From Bradyrhizobium niftali (lineage in GTDB: Bacteria > Pseudomonadota > Alphaproteobacteria > Rhizobiales > Xanthobacteraceae), in NCBI RefSeq assembly GCF_004571025.1, contig NZ_SPQT01000007.1, positions 186,001-250,000 of the forward strand: a stretch of 64,000 bases of DNA. The letters are read 5' to 3'. The notes beneath the pieces were generated by a model. The model saw only the letters and a list, made by a program, of their open reading frames with translations. It did no database searches and was not told the origin of the DNA. Positions 8,730 through 17,561 of the stretch are shown piece after piece. Each line of letters begins with the position of its first letter. Within the stretch, counting starts at the first letter, position 1. A program made the position numbers and the translations under genes.

Positions 8730-9787
8730 GCGGCGATCCTCTCCGAGATTGTCGCCGCAAGTCCCGCGCCGGCATCCTCGCGCGCAGAATCGCATCCACC
8801 CGCCAGCAGGCCGAGCGCGCGACAGTCCCGCATCGCCTTCTCGACGGGGAAATCACGCATGAAGCCGTGGCCGCCGAGGATCTGAACGCCATTCGGGCCG
8901 ACGAAGCGGCTCGCCTCGATGGCATCGACGAAAGCTGCCGCCGCCGCTCCGACGGCGCGGCCTTCGCCGGCATCGATTGCCATCGCCGCATCTTCGATCA
9001 GAAGCCCCAACCGCGCGACGGCGACGTACATGTCGACGATCAGGAATGCGAGCGCTTGATGATGGGCAATCGGCTTGCCGAACGCGACACGGTCGAGCGC
9101 GTAGCTGCGCGAAAACCCGGCTGCATCGGAGAGCACACCCCAGATCAGCGAGGCGTAATAAATCCTGATCCTGGCGAGCGCCCGCGCCGCACGCATCGGG
9201 TCATGCCACGCCAGAATGGGCGTGCCGTCAAACCTGACGGCGCTTGCGCCTGCGGCGTGCAGGGCCGCACCACGGACGGGCTCAAAAGCAAAACCGTCCT
9301 TCAACACCCATGCGCCCTGCGGACCAAGGCCCACGAGCACATCCGCCGGGGCTGCAGGTATCCAGGCCACATGGCCCGCAACTCGCACACCCGCAACATC
9401 CCCTGCACCAGGATCCGTGACCAGGGCGAAGCGTAGGTCGGACTGCCCGAGGTTCATCCCAAGCGACTTCAGCGGTTCAACCCCGCCGAAGGCCTCGATC
9501 ACGTAGATCGCCGGCGCGAACCGGTCCAGCGCAAGCGCGGCGCCGGCGTCGGCTTCAGCGAGCAGACGATTGGTCCTGACACGAGCGAGCAGACCGAGGC
9601 CGGCACCGCCGGCTTCCTCGGCGATATCCAACGCCTCGAAGCCCAGCGCGGCGAAGCGTTCCCGCACGCTTTCGCCGACCGTGCGCGCGGCTTCGAACTC
9701 GCGAAGACGGGGACGCAGTTCGTCAGCCGCGAAGCGCCCGATCGTCTCGGCGATGATCTCGTCGCTTTCTCCCCGCGCAAAGTCCAC
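8726..9787 (-). CDS. Acyl-CoA dehydrogenase-like, non-catalytic subunit of pair 2
   Basis: A 353-residue acyl-CoA dehydrogenase family member. The flavin motif QILGGHGFMRDF is present. The tail after it (RALGLLAGGCDS...) has no YEGT motif, so the usual catalytic Glu is missing. The start chosen is the GTG at 9787 behind GGGAGGACAGGC; an ATG at 9826 in the same frame has no ribosome site. It is the first gene of the operon, so the promoter and any operator should lie in 9788-9929, where a perfect palindrome is found. Confidence 0.86.
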   Translation of the reverse strand: MDFARGESDEIIAETIGRFAADELRPRLREFEAARTVGESVRERFAALGFEALDIAEEAGGAGLGLLARVRTNRLLAEADAGAALALDRFAPAIYVIEAFGGVEPLKSLGMNLGQSDLRFALVTDPGAGDVAGVRVAGHVAWIPAAPADVLVGLGPQGAWVLKDGFAFEPVRGAALHAAGASAVRFDGTPILAWHDPMRAARALARIRIYYASLIWGVLSDAAGFSRSYALDRVAFGKPIAHHQALAFLIVDMYVAVARLGLLIEDAAMAIDAGEGRAVGAAAAAFVDAIEASRFVGPNGVQILGGHGFMRDFPVEKAMRDCRALGLLAGGCDSAREDAGAGLAATISERIAA

Positions 9788-9893
9788 GCCTGTCCTCCCG
9801 TGTCGATTGTGCCGGGCGATCTGCAAGCCGGCTTGTCATTCGCCGGCAAACTAGATCGGGGAGGACGGGCGCCGCAATCCGTTGCATGGACAT

Positions 9894-9927
9894 GTCTCTC
9901 ACTTCCATATCCATGGAAGTGAGAGAC
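9894..9927. promoter_or_regulatory. Perfect 15-bp inverted repeat, candidate IclR operator, copy 2
   Basis: The arms GTCTCTCACTTCCAT (9894-9908) and ATGGAAGTGAGAGAC (9913-9927) are exact reverse complements around the 4-bp centre ATCC. The element lies 3 bp beyond the iclR stop and about 110 bp before the first dehydrogenase start. No T-run follows it on the minus strand, so an operator is more likely than a terminator. The core 20 bp recurs at 1182-1201. Confidence 0.6.
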
Positions 9928-9929
9928 AG

Positions 9930-10688
9930 TCAGTTTCCGGCATTTCTCGGCAGGAACCGACGGATCGTCCCGCGCAGCGCCGCGACGTTCTGGTCGAGGT
10001 CCCGCTCGAGGCGGTACACCGGCCCACCAAGCGCGATGACGAAGTTGCGGGTGAACGGCGCGCGCGGCAGCGGCATCGCAATCACGCCGATGCCTTCGCT
10101 GTAGATGCCGCGAGAGAAGAAATAGCCTTGCTTGCGGATGCGCTCGATGTTCGCCATCACGTCTTTCAGCGCCACGCGGTGGCTGCGCACCGGTTCCGCA
10201 TGATTGCTGCGGTAGACAAGCGTATCGATTTCCTCATCCGGCTTGCTGCTGAGCAACGTCAGGCCGACACCGCAGCGTGCCAGCGGGCGCAGCGATCCCG
10301 GCTCGGCCGAATAGGCAAGCGCCTGGTTTGAGCGCAGCACATGCACATATTGGGCGCTGATGTCGCTCTGGGTCCCCACGATCACCGTTTCGCGGGTACG
10401 ATCGCGCAACTCCTCCATCAGCGGCAGCATCCGGATTTCGCCGAACAACTGCTCCGACACCCATCGCCCCAATACCGCGATCCGCATGGTCGGCAGATAA
10501 GTCTGTGTCTTGCGGTCGTACTCCAGATAGCCCAGCGTCACGAGGCTCTTCAGCATCGCCGCGCCGCTCGAGACGGGGTAGCGGAGTTCGTCGCAGATCG
10601 CCTTGAGGCCGAGCGGGCGACGCGCGCGATCGAAGAATTCCATGATCTCGAACACGCGCCGTGCCGACTTGATCGCGGCATCCGCCAT
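9930..10688 (-). CDS. IclR-family transcriptional regulator
   Basis: A 252-residue protein with an N-terminal winged helix (SARRVFEIMEFF...LGYLEYDRKTQTYLPT, residues ~8-70) and the C-terminal effector domain of IclR proteins. It lies at the head of the beta-oxidation operon on the same strand, with 142 bp between its stop and the first dehydrogenase start. It probably senses a pathway acid or CoA ester and controls the operon and the MFS gene through the shared palindrome. A weaker dyad of the same half-site lies in its own upstream region (10714-10738), consistent with autoregulation. Effector and direction of control are unknown. Confidence 0.92.
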   Translation of the reverse strand: MADAAIKSARRVFEIMEFFDRARRPLGLKAICDELRYPVSSGAAMLKSLVTLGYLEYDRKTQTYLPTMRIAVLGRWVSEQLFGEIRMLPLMEELRDRTRETVIVGTQSDISAQYVHVLRSNQALAYSAEPGSLRPLARCGVGLTLLSSKPDEEIDTLVYRSNHAEPVRSHRVALKDVMANIERIRKQGYFFSRGIYSEGIGVIAMPLPRAPFTRNFVIALGGPVYRLERDLDQNVAALRGTIRRFLPRNAGN

Positions 10689-10713
10689 CGGAACCTCCCG
10701 GACATAGCTCCTA

Positions 10714-10738
10714 GTATGTGGAGAGACGTTCCATATAC
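10714..10738. promoter_or_regulatory. Imperfect dyad upstream of iclR
   Basis: GTATGTGGA and TTCCATATAC face each other across 6 bp, 26 bp upstream of the iclR ATG. The half-site TTCCATAT recurs in the palindromes at 1182 and 9894, but here the half-sites are arranged TGGA...TTCCA, the opposite order. It may be an autoregulatory site; the evidence is limited. Confidence 0.3.
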
Positions 10739-10781
10739 GTGTTTACGCGCCAGAGCCACTCCCTTGACGTCTGTGATCCAC

Positions 10782-11672
10782 TCACCCTTTGTCCACTACG
10801 CACTCGGCCGCATCGATAACGTACGCCGCGTGACGAAAATCCCTGATGGTGGCGAGCTTGTCGGCGGACCAGTTCAACAGCATGAAATATTTCGGCCGCC
10901 CGCCCGGCTCGTTCGGATCGAACACCAGGATCGCCGGACGTCCGTCGACCTGCCCCGTCACCAGGTGCCAGTCGCTGATCTTCGAATAATTGCCGAAATA
11001 GCGCGATACCTCGGCCTTGCCCTTCAGCCTGGTGCGGTTGACGAGCTCGAGCCTGACGTCATCGGCGATCATGGCGCGGATCGCGTCGAAGTCGCGGGCA
11101 TTGAAATGGCCGACATAGGCGTTGAGCCGCGTGCGGTCGGCTTCCGACAGGCCCGGCTGCGGCGCGTCGTCCGGCTCCTCGGCAAACTCACGCAGCTGCG
11201 TGCGCCCACGATGCAGCGCGGCCTTCACCGCCGGCAGGCTGAAATCCATGATGCCGCAGACCTCGGCCAGCGAGCAGCCGAGCACGTCCATCAGGATCAC
11301 GCTGGACCTCTGCGCCACCGACAGCCGCATGAAGGTGCGCAGGCTGGTCGCAGCAATCTGGCGGCTTTCCAAATCATCGAGCTGGTCGGCAATCATCTCC
11401 ACCTCCTCAGCCGAATGCAGCGCCTCCTGCCGGTTGCGGCGGCGCAGGAAATCCAGCGCGGTGTTGTGCGCGATGCGGAACAGCCAGCCCTCCGTATTGA
11501 CGACGGGCGTGACCGATTGCAGCGCTCCCATCGCCTTGATCAGCGCATCCTGCAGCACGTCCTCACCGTCGATGACCGAGCCGACCATGCGCGCGCAGTA
11601 GCGATGCAGCTTCGGCCGCATCCGCGCCAGCAGCGCCTCGATATCGACGGTGGCCAGTGGCTCTGGCGCCAT
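10782..11672 (-). CDS. ECF sigma factor with C-terminal SnoaL-like domain
   Basis: A 296-residue sigma-70 family protein. Region 2 spans about residues 10-85 (DGEDVLQDALIKAM, GWLFRIAHNTALDFLRR) and region 4 about 105-160 (LGCSLAEVCGIMDFSLPAVKAALHRGR). A C-terminal domain of ~110 residues follows (FNARDFDAIRAMIADDVRLEL...), resembling SnoaL/NTF2-fold tails of ECF41/ECF56-type factors. In those groups the tail replaces a separate anti-sigma factor. The ATG has a strong GGAGGAACA site. It lies 20 bp downstream of a small gene in the same direction, so the two are probably co-transcribed. Targets are unknown. Confidence 0.88.
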   Translation of the reverse strand: MAPEPLATVDIEALLARMRPKLHRYCARMVGSVIDGEDVLQDALIKAMGALQSVTPVVNTEGWLFRIAHNTALDFLRRRNRQEALHSAEEVEMIADQLDDLESRQIAATSLRTFMRLSVAQRSSVILMDVLGCSLAEVCGIMDFSLPAVKAALHRGRTQLREFAEEPDDAPQPGLSEADRTRLNAYVGHFNARDFDAIRAMIADDVRLELVNRTRLKGKAEVSRYFGNYSKISDWHLVTGQVDGRPAILVFDPNEPGGRPKYFMLLNWSADKLATIRDFRHAAYVIDAAECVVDKG

Positions 11673-11692
11673 TGTTCCTCCGACTCGCCTGT

Positions 11693-12001
11693 TCAGGACT
11701 CGTCCAGCATACGATAGTTGCCGACGATCCTCACATCACGAACCAGCGGCGGCTCGGCGCAGCGGTCGCGGATGCCGTCCTGGAACGCCTGAAACGCCCT
11801 AAGTTTCGGGATCGGGCTCGAGCCGTCCTCGGTCGCGGCCTCGACAAAATGGATGAAGGTGTCGTCCTCCAGCCGCAGCGTCAGATAGCGCACGCCGTCC
11901 GGCCCGACCGCCTTCAATTCCGCAAATACGGCCGAAACCAGCTCGGCATTCCTGTCGGCCAGCTCCGGCTTGGCCTTGTACCTGATCAACGTCCTTCTCA
12001 T
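11693..12001 (-). CDS. Small protein, possible ABM-like fold
   Basis: A 102-residue protein starting MRRTLIRYKAKPELADRN. The start at 12001 has AAGGAG six bases upstream; an ATG at 12019 has none. Its pattern (RYKAKPE at the start, then VRYLTLRLEDDTFIHFVE) suggests the dimeric alpha/beta-barrel fold of antibiotic-biosynthesis-monooxygenase-like proteins, but I see no diagnostic catalytic residues. It precedes the ECF sigma gene and diverges from the exporter at 12183. It may act with, or be controlled by, the sigma factor. Confidence 0.7.
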   Translation of the reverse strand: MRRTLIRYKAKPELADRNAELVSAVFAELKAVGPDGVRYLTLRLEDDTFIHFVEAATEDGSSPIPKLRAFQAFQDGIRDRCAEPPLVRDVRIVGNYRMLDES

Positions 12002-12182
12002 CGCACGCTCCTTGCTCATGTCGCGACCTGGCTCGCGGCCGCCTCATCCCTAGGACGTTTGCCGGCAGCCGAAGGATGCAGCCCGGGGAAAATTATTTTT
12101 GGGCGCATCCTCTACCCCTCCGGCCTCGTCTAGCCCGCAGAACGCGCCGCGACAGGGTGGCGCGACACACGGAGAGAGGGCG

Positions 12183-13589
12183 ATGCAGACCCCGACCAAT
12201 CGCGCCGAGCAGAACTGGGTGCTTGGTGTCACTGCGCTGGCATCCTTCATGCTGGCGCTGGACGCCATGATCATTACGACGGCATTCGCGGCCGTCCGCG
12301 CCGAATTCGGCAGCCCGGTCGAGACGCTGCAATGGACCGTCAACGCCTTCAACCTGACCTTTGCCGTGCTGCTCCTGACCGGCGCCGCGCTCGGCGACCG
12401 CTTCGGTCGCCGCCGCATGTTCGCGGCCGGGATCGCCCTGTTCGTCGTTGCATCGGCAGCCTGTGCGCTCGCAGGCAATGCCACCGCGCTGATCGCCGCC
12501 CGCGCGCTGCAGGGCGCCGGCGCCGCGCTGGTGATGCCGCTGGCGATGGCGATCCTGAGCGGCACGTTCGGCCGGGAGGAGCGCGCCCGCGCGCTCGGCA
12601 TTTTCAGCAGCATCACCGGATGCGCGCTGATCATAGGCCCGGCCATCGGCGGCTTCATCACCGAACATTTCGGCTGGCGTTGGGTGTTCTGGATCAACCT
12701 GCCGATCGGCCTGATTGCGATTGCCCTGGTGCTGGCACGGTTGCGCGAAAGCTTCGGACCGGCCGCCGCATTGGACATCCCTGGCCTCGCGCTCGTCGCC
12801 TTCGCAGCGCTCGCGCTGGTCTGGGGCCTGTTGCGCGGCAACGCCGTGGGGTGGGCGAGCGCCGAGGTCATGGGCGCGCTGATGTCAGGCCTGGTGTTCA
12901 CCGCCGGCTTCGTGCTCTGGGAATTGCGCGCGGCCGCGCCGATGGTGCCGATGCGGCTGTTTGCTTCGCGCGCCCTCGCCTCCGGCATGTCCGCAAGCGT
13001 CCTGTTCTACGCCGCGATGTACGGCGTATTGTTCCTGCTGCCGCAGTTCCTGCAGATCACGCTGGGCTTCGATGCCTTCGGCGCCGGACTTCGTCTGCTG
13101 CCCTGGACAGCGACGCTGTTCGTCACCGCCCCGATCGCCGGCGCGGTCGTCAACAGGTTCGGCGAGCGACCGCTGGTGGTGACGGGATTGCTGATGCAGT
13201 CGATCGGCCTTGGCTGGATCGCTGAGATCGTGAGCCCCGCGGTTCCCTACTCCGCTCTGGTCGCGCCGTTGGTGCTGGCCGGCGTCGGGGTCTCGATGGC
13301 GATGCCGGCAGCGCAGAACGCCATCCTGAGCTCAGTCGCGGTGGCCGAAATGGGTAAGGCGTCCGGCGTCTTCAACATGGGCCGCTTCCTCGGCGGCATG
13401 TTCGGCGTCGCCGCGCTGGTAGCGACCTTCTCGGCCAACGGCGCGGTCGATTCGCCTACGCATTTCGCGAGCGGATTTGCCGCGGCGATGAGCCTCGCCG
13501 CAACGCTGTCATTGGCCGGCGCGATCGCCGGATTTTTCCTGCCGGCACGGCGACGGACCGCCGGCGCAGCCGCGCCGCAAGATGCTTGA
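12183..13589 (+). CDS. MFS exporter, DHA2 (EmrB/QacA) family
   Basis: A 468-residue membrane protein with about 14 hydrophobic helices, the number typical of DHA2 drug:proton antiporters. The loop 2-3 motif GAALGDRFGRRRMF is intact and the first helix carries the LDAMIITTAF sequence near motif D1. The ATG at 12183 follows GGAGAGAGG; the frame is open upstream to 12099 but lacks a ribosome site. It is divergent from the sigma-factor pair across 181 bp. It probably exports a toxic or amphiphilic compound; the substrate cannot be told from sequence. Confidence 0.88.
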   Translation: MQTPTNRAEQNWVLGVTALASFMLALDAMIITTAFAAVRAEFGSPVETLQWTVNAFNLTFAVLLLTGAALGDRFGRRRMFAAGIALFVVASAACALAGNATALIAARALQGAGAALVMPLAMAILSGTFGREERARALGIFSSITGCALIIGPAIGGFITEHFGWRWVFWINLPIGLIAIALVLARLRESFGPAAALDIPGLALVAFAALALVWGLLRGNAVGWASAEVMGALMSGLVFTAGFVLWELRAAAPMVPMRLFASRALASGMSASVLFYAAMYGVLFLLPQFLQITLGFDAFGAGLRLLPWTATLFVTAPIAGAVVNRFGERPLVVTGLLMQSIGLGWIAEIVSPAVPYSALVAPLVLAGVGVSMAMPAAQNAILSSVAVAEMGKASGVFNMGRFLGGMFGVAALVATFSANGAVDSPTHFASGFAAAMSLAATLSLAGAIAGFFLPARRRTAGAAAPQDA

Positions 13590-13671
13590 CGCTCACAGCG
13601 ATGGAGTTTCGCTATCGGCCCCGTCGGAGCGACCTTTAGCCTCTTTGAGTGCTTGATAGCGACGATGGGTC

Positions 13672-14574
13672 TCAACCAAGCGCTTGGCTCGCAAGCGCAT
13701 AGGTTACGGGCATGTTTCCCGAGCGTTCGTTGGGATCACGGAAGTCTCCTCCCAGAGACATCGTCGTAACAGTGTCAAAAACAGCAAGGCCTGACCGAGC
13801 CACGAAGGAGGAGAACTCGCCGTCGGCGAGGTGCGTATCGAGCCTCAGAAACTCTCCCTCATGGGCAGTCATGTGCGGCGCAATGACGACGATCGCGTCC
13901 TTGTCATTTGACGCCACCACGGGCCCGATGACATGGCCGCGCCCAAACGGGCGGCACAGCGCATAGGCCTCCATGCGGCCATGCCGGTAGAGGCCGAACC
14001 CAACCGATTGCTGCAAGAGAGCGTTGAGCAGCTCCACGCGGGATGCGCCGTACCCCTGCGCATCGAGTTCGGCGACGGCCGCAAGGTCGCCCTGGTCGAG
14101 ACGGCGCAGCTCGGCTCCTTCCGGAGGACGCGGCATCTCGTCGGATCGCTGCGCCTCCGCTTGACATTGGAACACCGTCCTCTCGGGGCGGAAGCCGAGC
14201 GACAGATAGAGTTTGCGCGCTGCGCGCGTGGAATTGAGGCGGAGATTGCGTCCCTTGCACTCCGAGAAAACGCGCTTCATGAGCCACTGTGCCGTGCCAA
14301 GCGCCTGAAGGCGCGGAGACGTGATGACCATGCCGACGGTGGCAAAATCCGAGCCATAGGGAAACCACATGGCCGATCCCAGCACCCGTCCGATTTCATC
14401 GTGAGCCACGATGCCGTGACCAACGTCACGGAGGAACTGCCAGTCCTCAGCCCGGTGCGGCCAGGCGACGCCGATCGAGAGCGCGTGAAGCTGTTCCAGC
14501 TCGACGGTATCGATCTCGACAGCACGCGCCTCGAAAGCATCGATCGTAATCGAATTGGATATGCGGCGTTTCAT
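13672..14574 (-). CDS. GNAT-family N-acetyltransferase, two-domain (paralog 1)
   Basis: A 300-residue protein. An N-terminal GNAT domain (about residues 15-140, with VGMVITSPRLQALGTAQWLMKRV as the acetyl-CoA-binding region) is followed by a second GNAT-like domain (GRGHVIGPVVASNDKDA). It is clearly related to the protein at 22334-23176: both share WPHRxEDWQ, FGRGxVIGPVVAxNxxDA and a C-terminal YALASQALG/FALASQAFG. The G-rich acetyl-CoA loop is weaker here (LQALGTAQ) than in the paralog (RGRGLGRK). The acceptor substrate is unknown; position suggests a role in the amine catabolic island. Confidence 0.8.
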   Translation of the reverse strand: MKRRISNSITIDAFEARAVEIDTVELEQLHALSIGVAWPHRAEDWQFLRDVGHGIVAHDEIGRVLGSAMWFPYGSDFATVGMVITSPRLQALGTAQWLMKRVFSECKGRNLRLNSTRAARKLYLSLGFRPERTVFQCQAEAQRSDEMPRPPEGAELRRLDQGDLAAVAELDAQGYGASRVELLNALLQQSVGFGLYRHGRMEAYALCRPFGRGHVIGPVVASNDKDAIVVIAPHMTAHEGEFLRLDTHLADGEFSSFVARSGLAVFDTVTTMSLGGDFRDPNERSGNMPVTYALASQALG

Positions 14575-14808
14575 ATCTCTCTCTGCAATCAGCCTGACGT
14601 CGCTCGAATGGTGCCACTGCGGGTCCGCTGCAGGCTCCCGGCAAAACCACCATAAACCATCAATCGCGGCAGAATGCGTTTCAGATCAGGCGTCGTACCG
14701 AACAATCCGCTAAATCGCGATCGCATTCGGCATGGAAACGGCCCCCAGTCCATTAGGTTGGTTCCGTTCCGGCGTACTCGCCATTCCCTGTGCTTTGAAA
14801 ATCGGCCA

Positions 14809-15732
14809 ATGACCTTTCTCTTCAATTCCGACGCCGAGCGCGGGACCGTTTTTCGCGACGCCTTCGTTCGCGAGCTCCCTCACCTCCCGTTCACGATCGA
14901 TCCGGCATCGGTCGATACTGACTTGGTGCGTTACATCATCAGCTGGACGGTACCCGACGGGCTCGAACGTTATCGCAATCTTGAAATCCTGTTCTCCGTT
15001 GGCGCCGGGGTCGATCAATTTCCGCTATTGGCGATTCCGCCCGAGGTGAAGGTGGTGCGGATGGTGGAAGACGGCATCATCCGGATGATGCAGGAGTATG
15101 TCACGCTCGCGGTGCTGGCGCTCCACCGCAACCTTCCCGCCTATCTTGACCTGCAGCGGCGGCACCAATGGCAGGCTCTGCCGCAGAAGCAGGCGGCCGA
15201 CCGGCGAGTCGGGCTGCTCGGGCTTGGCATGCTCGGCCGCGCCGTGCTGGAAAGCCTGAAGCCTTTCGGCTTTCCCTTGAGTGGCTGGAGCCGATCGCGC
15301 AAGACGATCGAGGGAGTTGCGACATATTGCGGCCAAGCCGGTCTCAGCCAAATGCTCGGCGAGACCGACATTCTGGTCTGCCTGCTGCCTCTCACCGAGG
15401 ACACGCGCGGGATCCTGGATTGCAACCTGTTTGCGCAGCTGCCGAAAGGCGCTGCGCTGGTCCATGCGGGACGAGGTGCGCAGCTCGATCACTTCACACT
15501 TCTGGCCGCTCTGGACGCCGGTCAGCTCGCCAGCGCCGTCATCGACGTAACCGAACCCGAGCCACTGCCCTTGGATCATGCCTTGTGGGCTCATCCGAAG
15601 GTGCTGCTCACCCCGCATGTGGCGAGCGCAACTCAAGCGGAAACCGCCGCGCGGTCGGTCATCGACAACATCAAACGATACGAGGCGGGCCTTGATCCCA
15701 TCGGGCTCGTGGATCGGACTCGTGGTTACTGA
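14809..15732 (+). CDS. D-2-hydroxyacid dehydrogenase, GhrA-like
   Basis: A 307-residue NAD(P)-dependent reductase of the glyoxylate/hydroxypyruvate reductase A type. The nucleotide-binding motif is GLLGLGMLGRAV. The substrate Arg lies in VHAGRGAQLD, the Glu in DVTEPEPLP and the catalytic His in LLTPHVASAT. The ATG at 14809 gives the usual family length; the frame extends 45 codons upstream without family-like sequence. It opens a run of same-strand genes (cupin, aldehyde dehydrogenase, decarboxylating dehydrogenase, SSADH) and may reduce a 2-oxo acid produced in the pathway. Confidence 0.85.
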   Translation: MTFLFNSDAERGTVFRDAFVRELPHLPFTIDPASVDTDLVRYIISWTVPDGLERYRNLEILFSVGAGVDQFPLLAIPPEVKVVRMVEDGIIRMMQEYVTLAVLALHRNLPAYLDLQRRHQWQALPQKQAADRRVGLLGLGMLGRAVLESLKPFGFPLSGWSRSRKTIEGVATYCGQAGLSQMLGETDILVCLLPLTEDTRGILDCNLFAQLPKGAALVHAGRGAQLDHFTLLAALDAGQLASAVIDVTEPEPLPLDHALWAHPKVLLTPHVASATQAETAARSVIDNIKRYEAGLDPIGLVDRTRGY

Positions 15733-15744
15733 GAGGAGCCCAAG

Positions 15745-16095
15745 TTGCTGCTGAAATCGATCGATCCCAATCCGAGCTTCGCCCCCGAGGAGTCCACCCC
15801 GATGCCCGAGCGGCTCATTGCCGGCGCCCCCCACTTCAGGACCTGGGCGCAAGACGTGGCTAAGGGCGAACTCGTACATACCGGCATATGGGAGGCGACC
15901 CCGGGCGAGACACGCTCCATCAAGGGAGAGACCTTCGAGTTCTGCCACATCATCTCCGGTATCGTGGAGATTACGCCCGACCACGGCGATCCCATGACCT
16001 TCAGAGCCGGCGACAGCTTCGTCATGAAGCCCGGATTCACGGGCGTATGGAAGACCGTCGAGACGGTCCGCAAGATCTACGTCACGGTGTCATGA
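15745..16095 (+). CDS. Cupin-domain protein (DUF861-like)
   Basis: A 116-residue single cupin. GIWEATPGETRSIKGETFEFCHIISG and RAGDSFVMKPGFTGVW are typical of the EutQ/DUF861 cupin group found in amine and ureide pathways. The most likely start is the TTG at 15745 behind GAGAGGAG, because family members usually have the N-terminal IDPNPxF stretch; an ATG at 15802 would remove it. Its stop overlaps the aldehyde dehydrogenase ATG as ATGA. The role is unknown; such cupins often accompany FAD amine oxidases and aldehyde dehydrogenases. Confidence 0.78.
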   Translation: MLLKSIDPNPSFAPEESTPMPERLIAGAPHFRTWAQDVAKGELVHTGIWEATPGETRSIKGETFEFCHIISGIVEITPDHGDPMTFRAGDSFVMKPGFTGVWKTVETVRKIYVTVS

Positions 16096-17554
16096 GCCTA
16101 AGCTTCGATCCCGATCGGATTTCGCTACCCATCGGCCACTTCATCGGCGATCGGTTGCTGGAATCTCCTGGCCTGCTTCCGATGCGCCGCCCCTCGGATG
16201 GTGCGTCCTACGCCGAGTGTCCCATCGCCTCGGAAGAGGTCGTGGACGAGGCGGTCCAGATCGCCAGGAAGGCGTTGAAGACGAGCAACTGGGGTGGCGT
16301 GCGGCCCCGAGAGCGAGCCAACGTGCTCCGGCGATGGGCCGATCTCATCGAGAGCGAGGCCAAGACGCTCGCCAGACTTGAGGCGGTTTCATCCACCCGC
16401 CCGGTCGGTCAACTTGTTGCGGGAGACATCGCGGTCACCGCAGAGCAAATCCGTTTCTTCGCTGAATTCGCGGACAAGGAAGGCAGCGATCTGGTGCCCA
16501 CCGACGACAAGCATCTCGGCATCATCATGACTGAGCCCTTCGGGGTCGTCGGCGCCATTACGCCCTGGAATTTTCCTGTGTCCATGGCAGGCTGGAAGCT
16601 CGGACCGGCTCTTGCTGCGGGCAACGCGGTCGTGCTCAAGCCATCCGAAATGACGCCGTTCTCGTCCGTCTTCCTCGCCCAATTGGCGGTACAGGCGGGC
16701 CTGCCCGCGGGGCTTGTCAACGTCGTGCTCGGTGACGGGCAGACAACCGGTACCGCCATGACGGGACATCCCGACGTCGCCAAAGTGAGCTTCACCGGAT
16801 CGACTGGCGCTGGCGCGGCCATCATGGCCAATGTCGCGCACACGGGCATCAAGCCAATGACGCTCGAGCTCGGCGGCAAGAGCCCACAAATCGTCTTCGC
16901 CGATGCCGATCTCGATCAGGCCGCTTCTGCGATTGCCGGCAGCATCATCGCAAATGCCGGGCAAGCCTGTGTCGCCGGATCGCGGCTCATAGCCCACGCC
17001 TTTGTGGCCGAGCCGCTCGTTGAGGCCATCCTCGCTCGTATGAAAGCCGTTCAAGCAGGCCCCACCTGGGACGCCGCAACGACCTATTCCCCGATCATAT
17101 CCGAGGGCAGCGCACGAGGATTCACTCGCTCGTGCAAGCAGCCTGCGCCGAGGGCGCAGAATGCCTTAGCGGCGGCGAACCGATGGAGGGCAAGGGCTAT
17201 TTCTATGCGCCGACGCTTCTTACGAAGGTCGATCAGTCTTCTCCCGCCATCACCGAAGAGATCTTCGGACCGGTACTGACCTTACAAACGTTCACGACCG
17301 AGGAGGAAGCCTTGGCGCTCGCCGATCACCCGACTTACGGTCTCGCTGCCGGGCTCTTTACCCGCGATGTTTCACGGGTCATGCGGATCACACGCGCAAT
17401 TTCCGCTGGCACTGTGTGGGTCAACCGCTACGGCCGATCGCGTGACCACATCCTGCCGACCGGGGGCTACAAGCGCTCCGGCATTGGCAAGGACCTCGGC
17501 CGCGAGGCCTATCACGCCAACCGCCGCTCCAAGAGCGTGCTCATTCAGGTTTAG
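16092..17554 (+). pseudogene. Aldehyde dehydrogenase, single frameshift
   Basis: The sequence codes for a complete NAD(P) aldehyde dehydrogenase in two frames. Residues 1 to ~339 run from 16092 and include ITPWNFPVSMAGWK, FTGSTGAG, ELGGKSPQIV and the catalytic Cys in NAGQACVAGSR. The remaining ~148 residues (VQAACAEGAECLSGGEPM...GYKRSGIGKDLGREAYHANR) continue in the +2 frame to 17554. The break is at about 17106-17110, where one base appears to be missing after the SEG codons. Apart from this the gene is undamaged, so it is either a very recent mutation or a sequence error. Read through, it would oxidise an amine-derived aldehyde. Confidence 0.8.
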
Positions 17555-17561
17555 AGCCTCC

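Noticed and set aside
10341..11717. 458-codon open frame on the plus strand
   Set aside because: Antisense to the IclR and sigma-factor genes; the opposite strand has clear family motifs.
12050..12988. 312-codon open frame on the minus strand
   Set aside because: Antisense to the DHA2 exporter; composition is biased and no domain is seen.
15025..15984. 319-codon open frame on the minus strand
   Set aside because: Antisense to the hydroxyacid dehydrogenase and cupin, which have complete motifs.
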